Below, piece after piece: positions 53,964 to 63,842 of a stretch of DNA of 64,000 nucleotides (positions within the stretch are counted from its first letter, which is position 1; each line of letters opens with the position of its first letter). Under the pieces are notes generated by a model, which worked only from the letters and a program-made list of their open reading frames with translations, was not told the origin of the DNA and did no database searches. This DNA comes from Herpetosiphon giganteus (GTDB lineage Bacteria; Chloroflexota; Chloroflexia; Chloroflexales; Herpetosiphonaceae): assembly GCF_016907925.1 (NCBI RefSeq), contig NZ_JAFBCZ010000015.1, positions 62,001 through 126,000 of the forward strand, given 5' to 3'. Both the position numbers and the translations under genes were made by a program.

Positions 53964-55337
53964 ATGCTCCCACGTTCGACCGTGCGGCGCAGCATGGGTT
54001 TAATCATCGTCATGATGCTTTTAACTCTGATTGTTGCCCGACCTCACGCCTCTAATGCTGCCGATCCGCCAACCTACTATCCTGAAACCGGTCACTATCT
54101 TAGTGGTGGTTTCCGCGATTACTGGGCTGCCAATGGTGGCTTGCAAATTTTTGGTTACCCGATTACTGAAGAATATCGCGATGCACGCGGCAAAACCATT
54201 CAATGGTTTGAACGGGCACGCTTTGAAATAGCCAGCAATGGCTCGATTGAGTTGGGGCTTTTGGGCCGTGAAGCAACCGTGAATCGGGTGTTTCCGCAAA
54301 TTCCACCGCAGCCAAACGATGCAAACCATCGCTACTTCCCTGAAACCAGCCACATGGTTATGTGGGGTTTTAAAACTATTTGGGAAACCAAAGGTGGTTT
54401 AGGTGTATTCGGCTTCCCAATCAGCGAAGAAATGGATGAAATTCTTTCATCTGATAACAAATGGCATACGGTTCAATATTTTGAACGGGCGCGCTTTGAG
54501 TTCTGGCCTGAGTATCCTGCTGGGCAACGGGTGGTTGTGAGCGATTTAGGTCGCCGCTTGGCTCCACGTGAGCTGACCGCACCATTGCCACCAGGCAGCC
54601 CGCCAGGGCCACCACCAAGCAACCCAGGCAACAAAGATGCAACGGTCAACCCAAGCTCAGGCCCACAAGGCACAATCTTTGTCTACAATGGCTTTGGCTT
54701 TGTAGCTGGCGAAGAAGTTGCGCTCTGGGCAACCACGCCGAGTGGTCAAGTTATGCCAGCTAACGGCACGACCAATGCTGATGCTGATGGCTCATTAACG
54801 TCATCACAAATTTTCTTTGGTAGCGATAATGGGACTGAGCTTGGCAAATGGGCGATTACTGCTCAAGGCTTAAGCAGCGGTCATGCGAGCGTTGGCTATT
54901 TTGAAGTTACGCCAGCACCAGAGCAACCACTGCCAGCAGATTACAACGCGCGGGTTGATCCTCGCGAAGGTCGCCAAGATACGGTTTACAATTTCTATGC
55001 CTCAGGCTTTGTGCCAGGCGAATTAGTAGCTGTTGGTGCGTTAAACGAAGATGGTGATTTGGTAACTGAAGTCCTTGGGGTCATTGCTGATGGCAATGGA
55101 TCGATTGACTATGCCAATGTTTACTTTGCACCCAACAATAATTTGCCACCAGGCATTTATGAAATCTATTCGACCAGCGAAAGTGGTCGCGAGGCCTATG
55201 CCTTCTTGCGCATGCGCAGCAATAGCGTAACCAGTTTATCAACCGCAAGCATGCGTGAAGCTGGAAAATCAGCGCTTAGCTTCAGCCGTGGCGATGGCCA
55301 AGCCAGCGAAGGCCCGCTTGATTTCTTCAAGAAGTAA
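53964..55337 (+). CDS. Secreted protein with two W-GGL-FG-P repeats and two beta domains
   Basis: 457 residues with a signal peptide (about 1-32). Two repeats of about 75 residues (about 38-110 and 115-195) share YYPETGHYLSGGFRDYW or its variant, GGLQIFGYPITEE and QWFERARFE, a pattern I know from many Chloroflexota exported proteins. A Pro/Gly linker then leads to two related beta-sandwich domains (about 225-320 and 325-415) with VNPSSGPQGT/VDPREGRQDT starts and GFVAGEEVALWA/GFVPGELVAVGA cores. No enzyme motif. Probably a wall-associated or matrix protein. Very strong ribosome site. Confidence 0.8.
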   Translation: MLPRSTVRRSMGLIIVMMLLTLIVARPHASNAADPPTYYPETGHYLSGGFRDYWAANGGLQIFGYPITEEYRDARGKTIQWFERARFEIASNGSIELGLLGREATVNRVFPQIPPQPNDANHRYFPETSHMVMWGFKTIWETKGGLGVFGFPISEEMDEILSSDNKWHTVQYFERARFEFWPEYPAGQRVVVSDLGRRLAPRELTAPLPPGSPPGPPPSNPGNKDATVNPSSGPQGTIFVYNGFGFVAGEEVALWATTPSGQVMPANGTTNADADGSLTSSQIFFGSDNGTELGKWAITAQGLSSGHASVGYFEVTPAPEQPLPADYNARVDPREGRQDTVYNFYASGFVPGELVAVGALNEDGDLVTEVLGVIADGNGSIDYANVYFAPNNNLPPGIYEIYSTSESGREAYAFLRMRSNSVTSLSTASMREAGKSALSFSRGDGQASEGPLDFFKK

Positions 55338-55358
55338 GCGTTGGCTTGCGGCTTGATT

Positions 55359-55391
55359 AAAAGAGATGAGCAACTGCTCATCTCTTTTTTT
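55359..55391 (+). terminator. Rho-independent terminator of the secreted repeat protein
   Basis: AAAAGAGATGAGC pairs with GCTCATCTCTTTT across AACT and is followed by more T (seven in all from the stem end). Confidence 0.88.
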
Positions 55392-55439
55392 GTCGCTACA
55401 GGCCGCAGGATGCTATAATGCTCCTACGGTTCGACCGTA
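55390..55439 (+). promoter_or_regulatory. Promoter and inverted repeat upstream of isocitrate dehydrogenase
   Basis: TTGTCG (55390-55395) and TATAAT (55414-55419) with an 18-base spacer. The inverted repeat TACGGT-tcg-ACCGTA at 55425-55439 lies at the transcription start and may be an operator. Confidence 0.6.
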
Positions 55440-55475
55440 AAAATGCAGGGGCTTTTGAATCGAAAGGATCAATCA

Positions 55476-56561
55476 ATGGCTCATCGGGTTACCTTGATTC
55501 GTGGTGACGGAACAGGACCAGAACTTGCCGAAGCAACACGCCGGGTCTTAGAAGCTACAGGCGTGGCTTTTGATTGGGATATTCAGGATGCAGGGGTCGA
55601 TGTGATGGAGCAACTTGGTACTCCATTGCCCGATTCTGTGCTCGAATCAATTCGTTCAACCAAAGTGGCGTTAAAAGCGCCGATTACCACCCCCGTTGGC
55701 ACTGGTTTTCGCTCAGTCAATGTGGCGATTCGTAAAGAACTCGACCTCTATGCCTGTGTGCGCCCATGCCGTTCCTACCCCGGCGTGCGCTCACGCTTCG
55801 AAAACATCGATTTGGTAGTTGTGCGCGAAAATACCGAAGATCTCTATGCAGGGATTGAGTTTGAGCGCGGCACGGAAGAAGTTGCCGAATTGCGCAATTG
55901 GTTGCTGCAAAAACGCCCAAATGCCTTGATCAAAGAGCCAGGCGGGATTTCGATTAAGCCGATGTCAGTGCCAGGCTCAGAGCGCATTGTGCGCTTTGCC
56001 TTTGACTATGCGCGCAGCAACAATCGCAAAAAAGTGACCGCTGTCCACAAAGCCAATATTATGAAGTTCAGCGATGGGCTGTTCTTGGAAGTGGCCCGCG
56101 AAGTTGCCAAAGATTATCCCGATATCGAGTTCGACGATCGGATTGTCGATAATATGTGTATGCAGTTGGTGCAAAAGCCAGAACTTTACGATGTGCTGGT
56201 GTTGCCAAACTTGTATGGCGATATTTTGAGCGATTTGTGCGCTGGTATGGTTGGCGGTTTAGGCGTTGCGCCTGGCGGCAACATCGGCGAACATGGTGCC
56301 GTTTTTGAAGCCACCCACGGCTCAGCACCAAAATACAAAAACCTCAACAAAGTCAATCCAACCGCATTGATTCTCTCTGGCGAGTTGATGTTGCGCCACT
56401 TGGGCGAAACTGAAGCTGCCGATCGGCTCAATGCTGCGGTAGCATCGATCATTGCCGAAGGCAAAGATGTTACCTACGACTTGAAAGATGATCGCAATGA
56501 CCCAACCGCGGTTGGGACTGCCGAAATGGCCGATGCAATTATCGCAAAATTGCAAGCCTAA
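55476..56561 (+). CDS. NAD(P)-dependent isocitrate dehydrogenase family protein
   Basis: 361 residues from the ATG with AAAGGA upstream; the longer frame begins at 55443 without a site. [44 protein letters not shown] and [19 protein letters not shown] are signatures of the isocitrate/isopropylmalate dehydrogenase fold. The [10 protein letters not shown] form favours isocitrate dehydrogenase (TCA cycle) over LeuB. Cofactor choice is not settled by eye. Confidence 0.88.
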   Translation: MAHRVTLIRGDGTGPELAEATRRVLEATGVAFDWDIQDAGVDVMEQLGTPLPDSVLESIRSTKVALKAPITTPVGTGFRSVNVAIRKELDLYACVRPCRSYPGVRSRFENIDLVVVRENTEDLYAGIEFERGTEEVAELRNWLLQKRPNALIKEPGGISIKPMSVPGSERIVRFAFDYARSNNRKKVTAVHKANIMKFSDGLFLEVAREVAKDYPDIEFDDRIVDNMCMQLVQKPELYDVLVLPNLYGDILSDLCAGMVGGLGVAPGGNIGEHGAVFEATHGSAPKYKNLNKVNPTALILSGELMLRHLGETEAADRLNAAVASIIAEGKDVTYDLKDDRNDPTAVGTAEMADAIIAKLQA

Positions 56562-56569
56562 GTGAGCTT

Positions 56570-56604
56570 TAGCTGGCGATTATGCGCTGCATGATCGCCA
56601 GCTA
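56570..56604. terminator. Hairpin after isocitrate dehydrogenase gene
   Basis: An 11-bp perfect stem TAGCTGGCGAT/ATCGCCAGCTA with a 13-base loop begins nine bases past the stop. No T-run follows, so it may be a processing or Rho-linked element. Confidence 0.55.
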
Positions 56605-56735
56605 CCCACAGCTTAACAATCAAGAACCCTCATTTAATTGGGCTTCATGGTACACTGCATCTCAGCCAATGCGAATGAACAATGGTAGGTAGCTGTGGCA
56701 TGGTGTGATCCACTGTTTGGCATTCTCGAACCCAT

Positions 56736-59700
56736 ATGACACAATCAACATGGCCATCAACATCAGAATTACCTGCGATTCCCAAGGTGCGCATCTTGGG
56801 CGAGATTGGACGGGGCTTGCATAGCACCGTCTATCGCTGTGTGCGCGATGGCCAGACCTATGCCCTAAAAATTCCCCGCTTAAATGGAACCCAATCACCA
56901 ACCATGGCCGCTGCTGCCTTTCGCCGCGAGGCCAGTGCCTTGGCGCTTGTGCGGCATCCCAGCTTGCCCGAAGTGATCGAGGTTGATCACTATAACGAGA
57001 TGCCGTATATCATTATGGAGTTGGTGCAAGGCCAAACCTTGCTCGATTTGGTGGAGCTTGGGCCATTGCCCGAAAGCATGGTCATCCGCTTGGCCAAAGA
57101 TTTGGCGAGTGCCTTGGCCGCCGTTCATCGCCAGGGCATCACCCATCGCGATATTCAGCCGCGCAATATGTTGATTCAGCCCTCAGGCGAGGTTAAATTA
57201 ATTGATTTTGGTTTTGCGATTCACAATAACCTCGACCCAGAACAAATCCATGTTTTAGGCACGCTGCGCTATAGCTCGCCTGAACAAACCGGCTACCTTA
57301 AACGCACGGTCGATGCGCGCTCGGATTTGTATGCCTTGGGCGCTGTGCTGTTTGAATGTTTGGTTGGCGTGCCGCCCTTCAATTCCTCAAATATTGCCGA
57401 TTTGATGCGTCAACATGCCTTGGTGCCAGCGCCTGATGTGCGTTCGTTGGCAGGCCATGTCTCGCCTGCTTTGGCCGAAATTATTGCCCGCTTGCTGGCC
57501 AAAGATCCTGATGATCGCTACCAAACTGCCGAGGGTTTGCTCTCGGATATTACTCAACTTGATAGCTTAAATTTAATGCTGGCTGCTGGGCGGCCAATTC
57601 GGCTGGGCGCAGACGATCTTTGGACTGGCGCGCTATACGATAACGATTTGATTGGCCGCGACGCAGAATTGGCTGTGCTACGCCAAGGCTGGAACAGCGC
57701 ACGCCAAGGCCATGGCAGCGTGATTGTCATCAAAGGCGCGATGGGTTTGGGCAAAAGCCAATTAGGCCGTGAGATTTTGCATCGTGCCCGCTCGCTGGGA
57801 GGCCTAACCTTTGGCTCAACCTGCGTCAAAGATACGGCCTTGCCCTATAGTGCGTTGCGTAGCCCGTTTGAGCAATATTTACACTACTTGGAATTAATGC
57901 CCGAAAGCCAGCGCCGCCATGCAGAGGAGCAACTGCGCCAATTGGTTCAAGGCTACCAAGAATTGATGGTGCGCACATTTCCCGATTTGCAGCCAATTTT
58001 GCCCCCAGCCAAACATCCAGAAATTGCAGTTGATTATGAGCGTTTTAATGCAATTCTGGCCGATTTGCTGCTCTGGATGACGCGCGTACATCCTGCTGCG
58101 GTCTGGTTTATCGACGATTTACAAGCCATTGACGATGCCAGTTTTAATGTGGTGCGCAGGATTATTGGGCGGATTCAACAAGTCCCATTGTGTTTAATTA
58201 TTTCCTTGAATGCCAGCCTCGACGGCCAACAGATTTATGAACGACTAACCAGCAACCAACCAATACCGATTCAACTGATTCAGCTCCAGCCGTTAAGTGA
58301 TGAGGCAGCGACCCAATTTATTACGAGCTATTTGGGCGGCTATAGTGTCGATCAGCAGATTATCAACGAGATTGTGGCTCGCAGCGTTGGTAGCCCATTT
58401 GCCTTGCGCGAATACATCCAGACCTTGTTGGATACTGGGATGTTGCGTTTGGTCAATAATTGTTGGATGATTGATGATCAAAGCCTGACCAAACTAGCCT
58501 TGCCATCGCATGTGGTGCGCTTGGTGCTTGGCCGCATCGACGAGCTTAGCCCTGAGGTGCGGGCGATTCTCGAACTAGCGGCGGTGCTGGGCTTTCAATT
58601 TCGGCGCAATAGCCTGCTTGAACTATGGCACGGCGAAGCCAGCGAGGTTGACGAGGCCTTGACGATTGGTGGCCGCAGCCATCTGATCGAGCGCAGCGCT
58701 TCGGGCCATTATCATTTTGCGCATCAAAATATCTATCAAGTATTTTTGGAAGGCATTGCGCCTGAGCAACAACAACAATTGCACGCCCAAATTGCCAAAA
58801 ATCTTGATCACGAGCAGCTTGAGCCTGAGGCCATGTACCAATTGGCCTATCATTATGCCCGCGCCAAAAGCCACGATCCAGCATTTTTGGCCCGTGGCTT
58901 TACCATTTTGAGCAATGCAGGCCAAGTCGCGCTCGAAAAATATGCCTACGATGAGGCCTATCATTTTTTTGAACAGGCGTATCAGATTGCCCAAGGTCAA
59001 GCCCTGATCTTTCAGCCACAGCAACATGCCCAATTTGCCCAACTTTGCCTACGCTTAGGCCAAAACCAAACCGCCTTGCTCCACCTGCAAGCAGCACTTG
59101 AAGAAACCAATGATTCCGATCAGCGTGCGCGATTGCTGGTCGCGATTGCCCATATTTATGCCTGGCAACAACAGCCGCGTGAGATCTGGCGCTATTTCGA
59201 TCAGGCCTTTCAAGCCTTGGGCGAGCCAGCCTTAGAGCGCACGTTGACTGGTTTGGTTGGCGATATTGGCCGCTCGCTGGGACGTTTGTTTAGCAGTAGC
59301 TGCACATGGATTTGCCCAAGCTCAGAACAACAACAGCAACGGATCATCATTTTGCTGGAAATTTACGATACGGTGGGCATGTATGCCTATCTCAATAGCC
59401 AAATGTTGTTGTTGGTGAGCTTGTTTTTGCGTTCGTTGGTGTGGGCGCGACGTGGGCGCAGCCGCCCGGCCCGCGTGCGAGCTTTGAGCAATTATGCAAG
59501 TATGTGGGCCATGACTGGCCAAAATCGGCTCGCCAAACACGCGCTGAGTAAGGCCAAAACGATCGCCAACACGCCCAGCCCTGATCCTGTCTTGCAAGCG
59601 CGGGTTAGTTTGTACGAAGGCTTTATTAGCCATATTATTGGCGCTGAAGTGCAAGCCGAACGTCTATTGCGTTCAACATTACGTCAACATGCTACCACAA

Positions 59701-62060
59701 TTGATTCGCTCTCCTATGGCCATGCGGTGGCTGATAGCGTGCTCTTGCTCTTTTTGCGCGGCCACGTGCTTGAAGCATGGCAATTGGTGCAAGAAACCTT
59801 TGAGCGCTTTGAGCAACATAATCATCATAATGAACAAACCTGGTTTTTGAAATTATGGGCTGCGCCGCTGCTAATTAGCCTTGGCTTTACCGCCGAAGCC
59901 CAACGCTACCCCGTGCCCGAAATCAAAGCTCGTCAGCAATGGTTGTTGGCGTGGCAAAATTTGGCCGATGCTTCGCAGATGATCGTCAACCTAGAACAAG
60001 GCGATCCTGGCCAGCAAAACGATCAATTATTGCGCCATTTTAATCGCCAACGCCGTAATAATCCGCGCATGATGCCATTCCATTCGCGTTATGTCTATAT
60101 GCTTCAGGGCTATATTCGGATTGCCCAATTTTTACAGCAACGCAAGCGGGTTGCCTTGCGACGACTGCGAATTGCCGCGCGCCAAGCCTTAGTCGTGGCG
60201 ACAACCCCGATTTTGCGCGGCCATGCCTTGGTGATTGTCGCAGCGGCGCATGGCTTCGACGGACGCTTTGCCCAAGCATTAACCCTTTTAGGCCAAGCTG
60301 AACAATTAGCCCATCTGCACGATGCGCCATGGATTTTATACGAGGCCCATCGAATTCGCGCGCATCTGTTTGGCATGCAGCAGCAAATGGCCGCCGCCAA
60401 ACGCGAAGCCAGCCGCGCCTATACAATCGCCTTTGATCATCAATGGGTCTTGCGGATGCGCCATGTGGCCCAAAGCTTCCAACTTGATGACCCAGAACGC
60501 CTGAATTCGACGACCAGCATCATTAGCGAAGAGGGCCTCCGGCCTGATGATAGCCGCATGCAACGCTTATTGGATGCGCTGCTTTCGGTGAGCTTGGCCT
60601 GGGCCCAAAGCTACGATCTCGCTGAGCAAGCCCAAACCGCGCTTGATTCAGTAATTCGGATTTTGGGCGCTGAGCGAGCGTTCCTATTTTTGCTCGAAAA
60701 CGATGAATTACAACTACGAGCGGCGCGTGATGCAGCAAGCAATCAGCTGAGCGAGGGCTTGCAAGGCTATAGCCGAACGGTGCTTGAACGTGTGCGGATT
60801 ACCAAAAAACCGGTCATTGTTAGCGGAGCCGATGATGCCTTAATTATCAGCAGCGAGAGCGTTACGGCCCACAATTTACGCAGCGTTTTGGCAGCACCGC
60901 TGATGCTCGATGGCCAGTTTTTGGGCGTGGTCTACCTTGATAATCGGTTGGCTTGGGGCTTTTTCTCGCAAGAAGATGAGATTATTCTCCGCGCCGTAAC
61001 CACGCATATTGCACTAGGCTTAGAAAAATCGCGCACCACCCAGCTTGAAATGCACATCAGAGCTGAACGCGAGCAACGGCGCTTGGCTGAGCATTTGCGC
61101 CAACTTTCAACCGTGTTGAATGCAACCCTCGATTTGGCCGATGTTTTGAAATTTGTCTTGAATCAGCTTAATTCATTGTTGCCCTATTATGGCGCGTGCA
61201 TTGCCCTCTGCGACGATGCCTATCTCAAATTTGAGCAGGTTGAAAGCCCAAGCCCAACCCTCTGGATGCGCGGCACAAAAATTATAAGCGCCGATGATGC
61301 CTTATTCACCGAGTTGGCGACGACTCGTCAGCCGCTGATTGTTAACGATATAACTAAGGATTCGCGCTTCAACGGCTATGGCGAGCATCCAGCGCGCTCG
61401 TGGTTGGGCTTGCCATTGCTAGCGCGTGGCGAAATTATCGGCTTTATGGCGATCGATCGCGATGAGCCAAACGCCATTTCCGAGCACGAGGCTGAATTGG
61501 GAATGACATTTGCCTCGCAGGCAGCAGTGGCGATTGCCAATGCCCAATTATTTGGCCAAGTCCAACGGCTGGCGATTACCGATTCGCTGACCCAAGTCAA
61601 TAACCGCCGCCATTTCTTTGAGTTGGCCGAACGCCAATGGGTGCTGACGAGCAGCAGCGATCATCCACTGGCAGCGATGATGCTCGATGTTGATCATTTC
61701 AAACGGGTCAACGACACCTATGGCCATTCGGTTGGCGATTTGGTCTTGCGCACGGTAGCCGATCTTTGCCGGGCCAACTTGCGCCCCACCGATCTGCTTG
61801 GGCGCTATGGCGGCGAGGAATTCGCGATTTTGCTGCCAGACACCGATCTATCGGCAGCAGTAACCATCGCCGAGCGTTTACGCTTAGCAATTAGTCGCCA
61901 TCAGATTCAGCATGAACAAGCCAGCATTCGCTTAACCGTCAGCATTGGCGTGACTGGGTTGAGCAAAGATGATACCTCAGTGGCCGGCCTGCTGGATCGG
62001 GCAGATCGAGGGCTGTACATTGCCAAAGAAACCGGACGCGATCGGGTTATGATGGCCTAG
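56736..62060 (+). CDS. Ser/Thr protein kinase-AAA ATPase-GAF-GGDEF fusion
   Basis: 1774 residues. The kinase (about 18-275) has IGRGLHSTVY, ALKIPR (ATP-binding Lys), IDFGFA (Mg2+ DFG), and HRDIQPRN near 137, where Gln replaces the usual catalytic-loop Lys (HRDxKPxN). A P-loop GAMGLGKSQ near 333 opens an AAA/STAND ATPase, followed by a TPR-like helical region (about 700-1200). Two GAF-like domains (about 1285-1430, 1455-1600) precede the GGDEF domain. Its active site is RYGGEEF at about 1689-1695, with an inhibitory RxxD (RPTD) five residues earlier. It should make c-di-GMP under multi-sensor control; kinase activity is uncertain. No membrane segment. Confidence 0.9.
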   Translation: MTQSTWPSTSELPAIPKVRILGEIGRGLHSTVYRCVRDGQTYALKIPRLNGTQSPTMAAAAFRREASALALVRHPSLPEVIEVDHYNEMPYIIMELVQGQTLLDLVELGPLPESMVIRLAKDLASALAAVHRQGITHRDIQPRNMLIQPSGEVKLIDFGFAIHNNLDPEQIHVLGTLRYSSPEQTGYLKRTVDARSDLYALGAVLFECLVGVPPFNSSNIADLMRQHALVPAPDVRSLAGHVSPALAEIIARLLAKDPDDRYQTAEGLLSDITQLDSLNLMLAAGRPIRLGADDLWTGALYDNDLIGRDAELAVLRQGWNSARQGHGSVIVIKGAMGLGKSQLGREILHRARSLGGLTFGSTCVKDTALPYSALRSPFEQYLHYLELMPESQRRHAEEQLRQLVQGYQELMVRTFPDLQPILPPAKHPEIAVDYERFNAILADLLLWMTRVHPAAVWFIDDLQAIDDASFNVVRRIIGRIQQVPLCLIISLNASLDGQQIYERLTSNQPIPIQLIQLQPLSDEAATQFITSYLGGYSVDQQIINEIVARSVGSPFALREYIQTLLDTGMLRLVNNCWMIDDQSLTKLALPSHVVRLVLGRIDELSPEVRAILELAAVLGFQFRRNSLLELWHGEASEVDEALTIGGRSHLIERSASGHYHFAHQNIYQVFLEGIAPEQQQQLHAQIAKNLDHEQLEPEAMYQLAYHYARAKSHDPAFLARGFTILSNAGQVALEKYAYDEAYHFFEQAYQIAQGQALIFQPQQHAQFAQLCLRLGQNQTALLHLQAALEETNDSDQRARLLVAIAHIYAWQQQPREIWRYFDQAFQALGEPALERTLTGLVGDIGRSLGRLFSSSCTWICPSSEQQQQRIIILLEIYDTVGMYAYLNSQMLLLVSLFLRSLVWARRGRSRPARVRALSNYASMWAMTGQNRLAKHALSKAKTIANTPSPDPVLQARVSLYEGFISHIIGAEVQAERLLRSTLRQHATTIDSLSYGHAVADSVLLLFLRGHVLEAWQLVQETFERFEQHNHHNEQTWFLKLWAAPLLISLGFTAEAQRYPVPEIKARQQWLLAWQNLADASQMIVNLEQGDPGQQNDQLLRHFNRQRRNNPRMMPFHSRYVYMLQGYIRIAQFLQQRKRVALRRLRIAARQALVVATTPILRGHALVIVAAAHGFDGRFAQALTLLGQAEQLAHLHDAPWILYEAHRIRAHLFGMQQQMAAAKREASRAYTIAFDHQWVLRMRHVAQSFQLDDPERLNSTTSIISEEGLRPDDSRMQRLLDALLSVSLAWAQSYDLAEQAQTALDSVIRILGAERAFLFLLENDELQLRAARDAASNQLSEGLQGYSRTVLERVRITKKPVIVSGADDALIISSESVTAHNLRSVLAAPLMLDGQFLGVVYLDNRLAWGFFSQEDEIILRAVTTHIALGLEKSRTTQLEMHIRAEREQRRLAEHLRQLSTVLNATLDLADVLKFVLNQLNSLLPYYGACIALCDDAYLKFEQVESPSPTLWMRGTKIISADDALFTELATTRQPLIVNDITKDSRFNGYGEHPARSWLGLPLLARGEIIGFMAIDRDEPNAISEHEAELGMTFASQAAVAIANAQLFGQVQRLAITDSLTQVNNRRHFFELAERQWVLTSSSDHPLAAMMLDVDHFKRVNDTYGHSVGDLVLRTVADLCRANLRPTDLLGRYGGEEFAILLPDTDLSAAVTIAERLRLAISRHQIQHEQASIRLTVSIGVTGLSKDDTSVAGLLDRADRGLYIAKETGRDRVMMA

Positions 62061-62106
62061 GGCTGTGCTACAATAGCTCAAGTTTGGTGCATTTGGAGGG
62101 CCTGAT

Positions 62107-63498
62107 ATGGTGCGTGATATGCTGCGCAACTTGCGGCGCGTGCGCTTAGTTGAAGTTCAGCTGCTCATAACCGTGCTGCTATTGTTTGCCGCTGGCTACA
62201 TGATGGTGTTTGCCACAGGCCAACGCCGTTTAGAGGCCGATGTTGGCTCGTTGCAATCGTTGTTTAGCGTGCTATGGCCATCGTCGTTGCCGCTGCTGCT
62301 GTATTTGGTGGTCAGCGCTGGGCTTTCGTATCGCAACCCCAATGCCGACCAAATTTTGCTGCCCTTGGTGGCGGTACTTTCGGGTTTGGGCTTGCTATTT
62401 ACGGCACGGGTTGCGCCAACCCTCGATAAAGACATTTATGGCGATGTTGCGGCCAAACAATCGGCGTTTGTGACGATTGGGGTCATTTTGCTGGTGCTGA
62501 TGGTCTTTGTCGATTGGGATCGCTGGATCTTTATTCGGCTGTTTCGCACCGGCATGATGGAATGGCTCAAAAACCACCGCTGGACGTGGATGCTGCTTGG
62601 CGTTGGCCTGATGGTCTTGACGTTTATCATCGGCGTTGACCCCAACAATAGCGGCGTGAAAGTTTGGTTTCGCTTGCCTGGCGGCTTTTTGTTTCAGCCA
62701 GCAGAGCTACTAAAAATTATCTTGGTGGTGTTCCTCGCCTCGTACCTAATTGAACACCGCGAGGTAGTTAATCACGGCTATCGGCTTGGGCGCATAACCC
62801 TGCCGCCATTGCCCTATCTGGTGCCGATGGGCGGCATTTGGGCCTTGTGTATGGCCTTGATTGTCAAGCAAAGCGACTTGGGCGCTGCCTTGTTGCTGTT
62901 CGGCATCTTCATTGCAATGTTGTATGTGGCGACGGGCAATGGCTGGTATGTTGGGGCAAGTTTTGGTGCATTCGCGATTGGCTCGTATGTGATGTACCAA
63001 TACATTGGCAAAGTCCAAGAGCGGGTGGCGATTTGGCTTGATCCTTGGTCAGATGCTGCGCGTTTGGGCTATCAGATTGTACAATCCCAATATGCACTTT
63101 CGGCGGGCGGGGTGACTGGCAGCGGGCTGGGCTTGGGCGCGCCCTATTATGTGCCAGCGGTGCATACCGACTTTGCCTATACTGGAATCGCCGAAGAGTT
63201 AGGCCTGATGGGGACAATTGGCATCTTGATTGTGTATGTGCTGATGATTTATCGTGGCTATCACATTGCCTTATCCATTCCAGGCCGTTTTCGCGGCTTT
63301 GAACAATTGCTGGCGGTTGGCCTGACCACAATTTTGGCAGTCCAAGCATTGATCATTATTGGTGGTAACTTGCGCGTCATTCCCTTGACTGGGATTACCC
63401 TGCCGTTTATCTCCTATGGTGGTTCATCGGTTGTGATGAACTTTGTAATTGTTGGCTTGCTTTTGCGCATTTCCACAACAACTCAGAAGCAAACCTAA
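62107..63498 (+). CDS. FtsW/RodA/SpoVE-family peptidoglycan polymerase
   Basis: 463 residues with about 10 membrane helices of the SEDS family. GGFLFQPAELLKIILVVFLA holds the conserved stretch before the fourth periplasmic loop; KQSDLGAALLLFGIF and GLGAPYYVPAVHTDFAYTGI are SEDS signatures, and TLPFISYGGSSVVMNF is the C-terminal one. SEDS proteins polymerise peptidoglycan glycan strands in division or elongation. GGAGGG precedes the ATG and TACAAT at 62069-62074 may be its -10. FtsW versus RodA cannot be told here. Confidence 0.9.
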   Translation: MVRDMLRNLRRVRLVEVQLLITVLLLFAAGYMMVFATGQRRLEADVGSLQSLFSVLWPSSLPLLLYLVVSAGLSYRNPNADQILLPLVAVLSGLGLLFTARVAPTLDKDIYGDVAAKQSAFVTIGVILLVLMVFVDWDRWIFIRLFRTGMMEWLKNHRWTWMLLGVGLMVLTFIIGVDPNNSGVKVWFRLPGGFLFQPAELLKIILVVFLASYLIEHREVVNHGYRLGRITLPPLPYLVPMGGIWALCMALIVKQSDLGAALLLFGIFIAMLYVATGNGWYVGASFGAFAIGSYVMYQYIGKVQERVAIWLDPWSDAARLGYQIVQSQYALSAGGVTGSGLGLGAPYYVPAVHTDFAYTGIAEELGLMGTIGILIVYVLMIYRGYHIALSIPGRFRGFEQLLAVGLTTILAVQALIIIGGNLRVIPLTGITLPFISYGGSSVVMNFVIVGLLLRISTTTQKQT

Positions 63499-63509
63499 GC
63501 GAGGCCAGC

Positions 63510-63842
63510 GTGAATTGGGTTGTGATTGGCATTGGAGCAGCGATTGCAGGATGTCTGCTCGCAATTATTGGTTTTTTTGGGGGCTTGCGCTGGTGGCAAC
63601 GCTTGCGGCCAGTTTGGCAACTCTGCTTAATGCTGGTGATTCCGAGCCTAATGCTGTGCTTAACCCTTTTGATTGCGTGGGTTTTACCATGGCCAATCGA
63701 AGAACTTGGAAGCTTGGTGATTGGCGTTACGCTCGGTAGCGGGCTAGTGTTAATTACAACATCGTATTTGGCAATGCAAATTTGGTGGGCCTTCCAGCCC
63801 GATGAGCCAGCCGCCGCGTCTGAGTCTGATGAGCACGCATAA
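63510..63842 (+). CDS. Small hypothetical membrane protein
   Basis: 110 residues, GTG start with GAGG five bases upstream. Three hydrophobic segments (about 2-22, 35-57, 65-88) end in an acidic cytoplasmic tail. It lies 11 bases after the SEDS gene and overlaps the next MFS gene by 14 bases, so all three look co-transcribed. No family recognised. Confidence 0.7.
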   Translation: MNWVVIGIGAAIAGCLLAIIGFFGGLRWWQRLRPVWQLCLMLVIPSLMLCLTLLIAWVLPWPIEELGSLVIGVTLGSGLVLITTSYLAMQIWWAFQPDEPAAASESDEHA

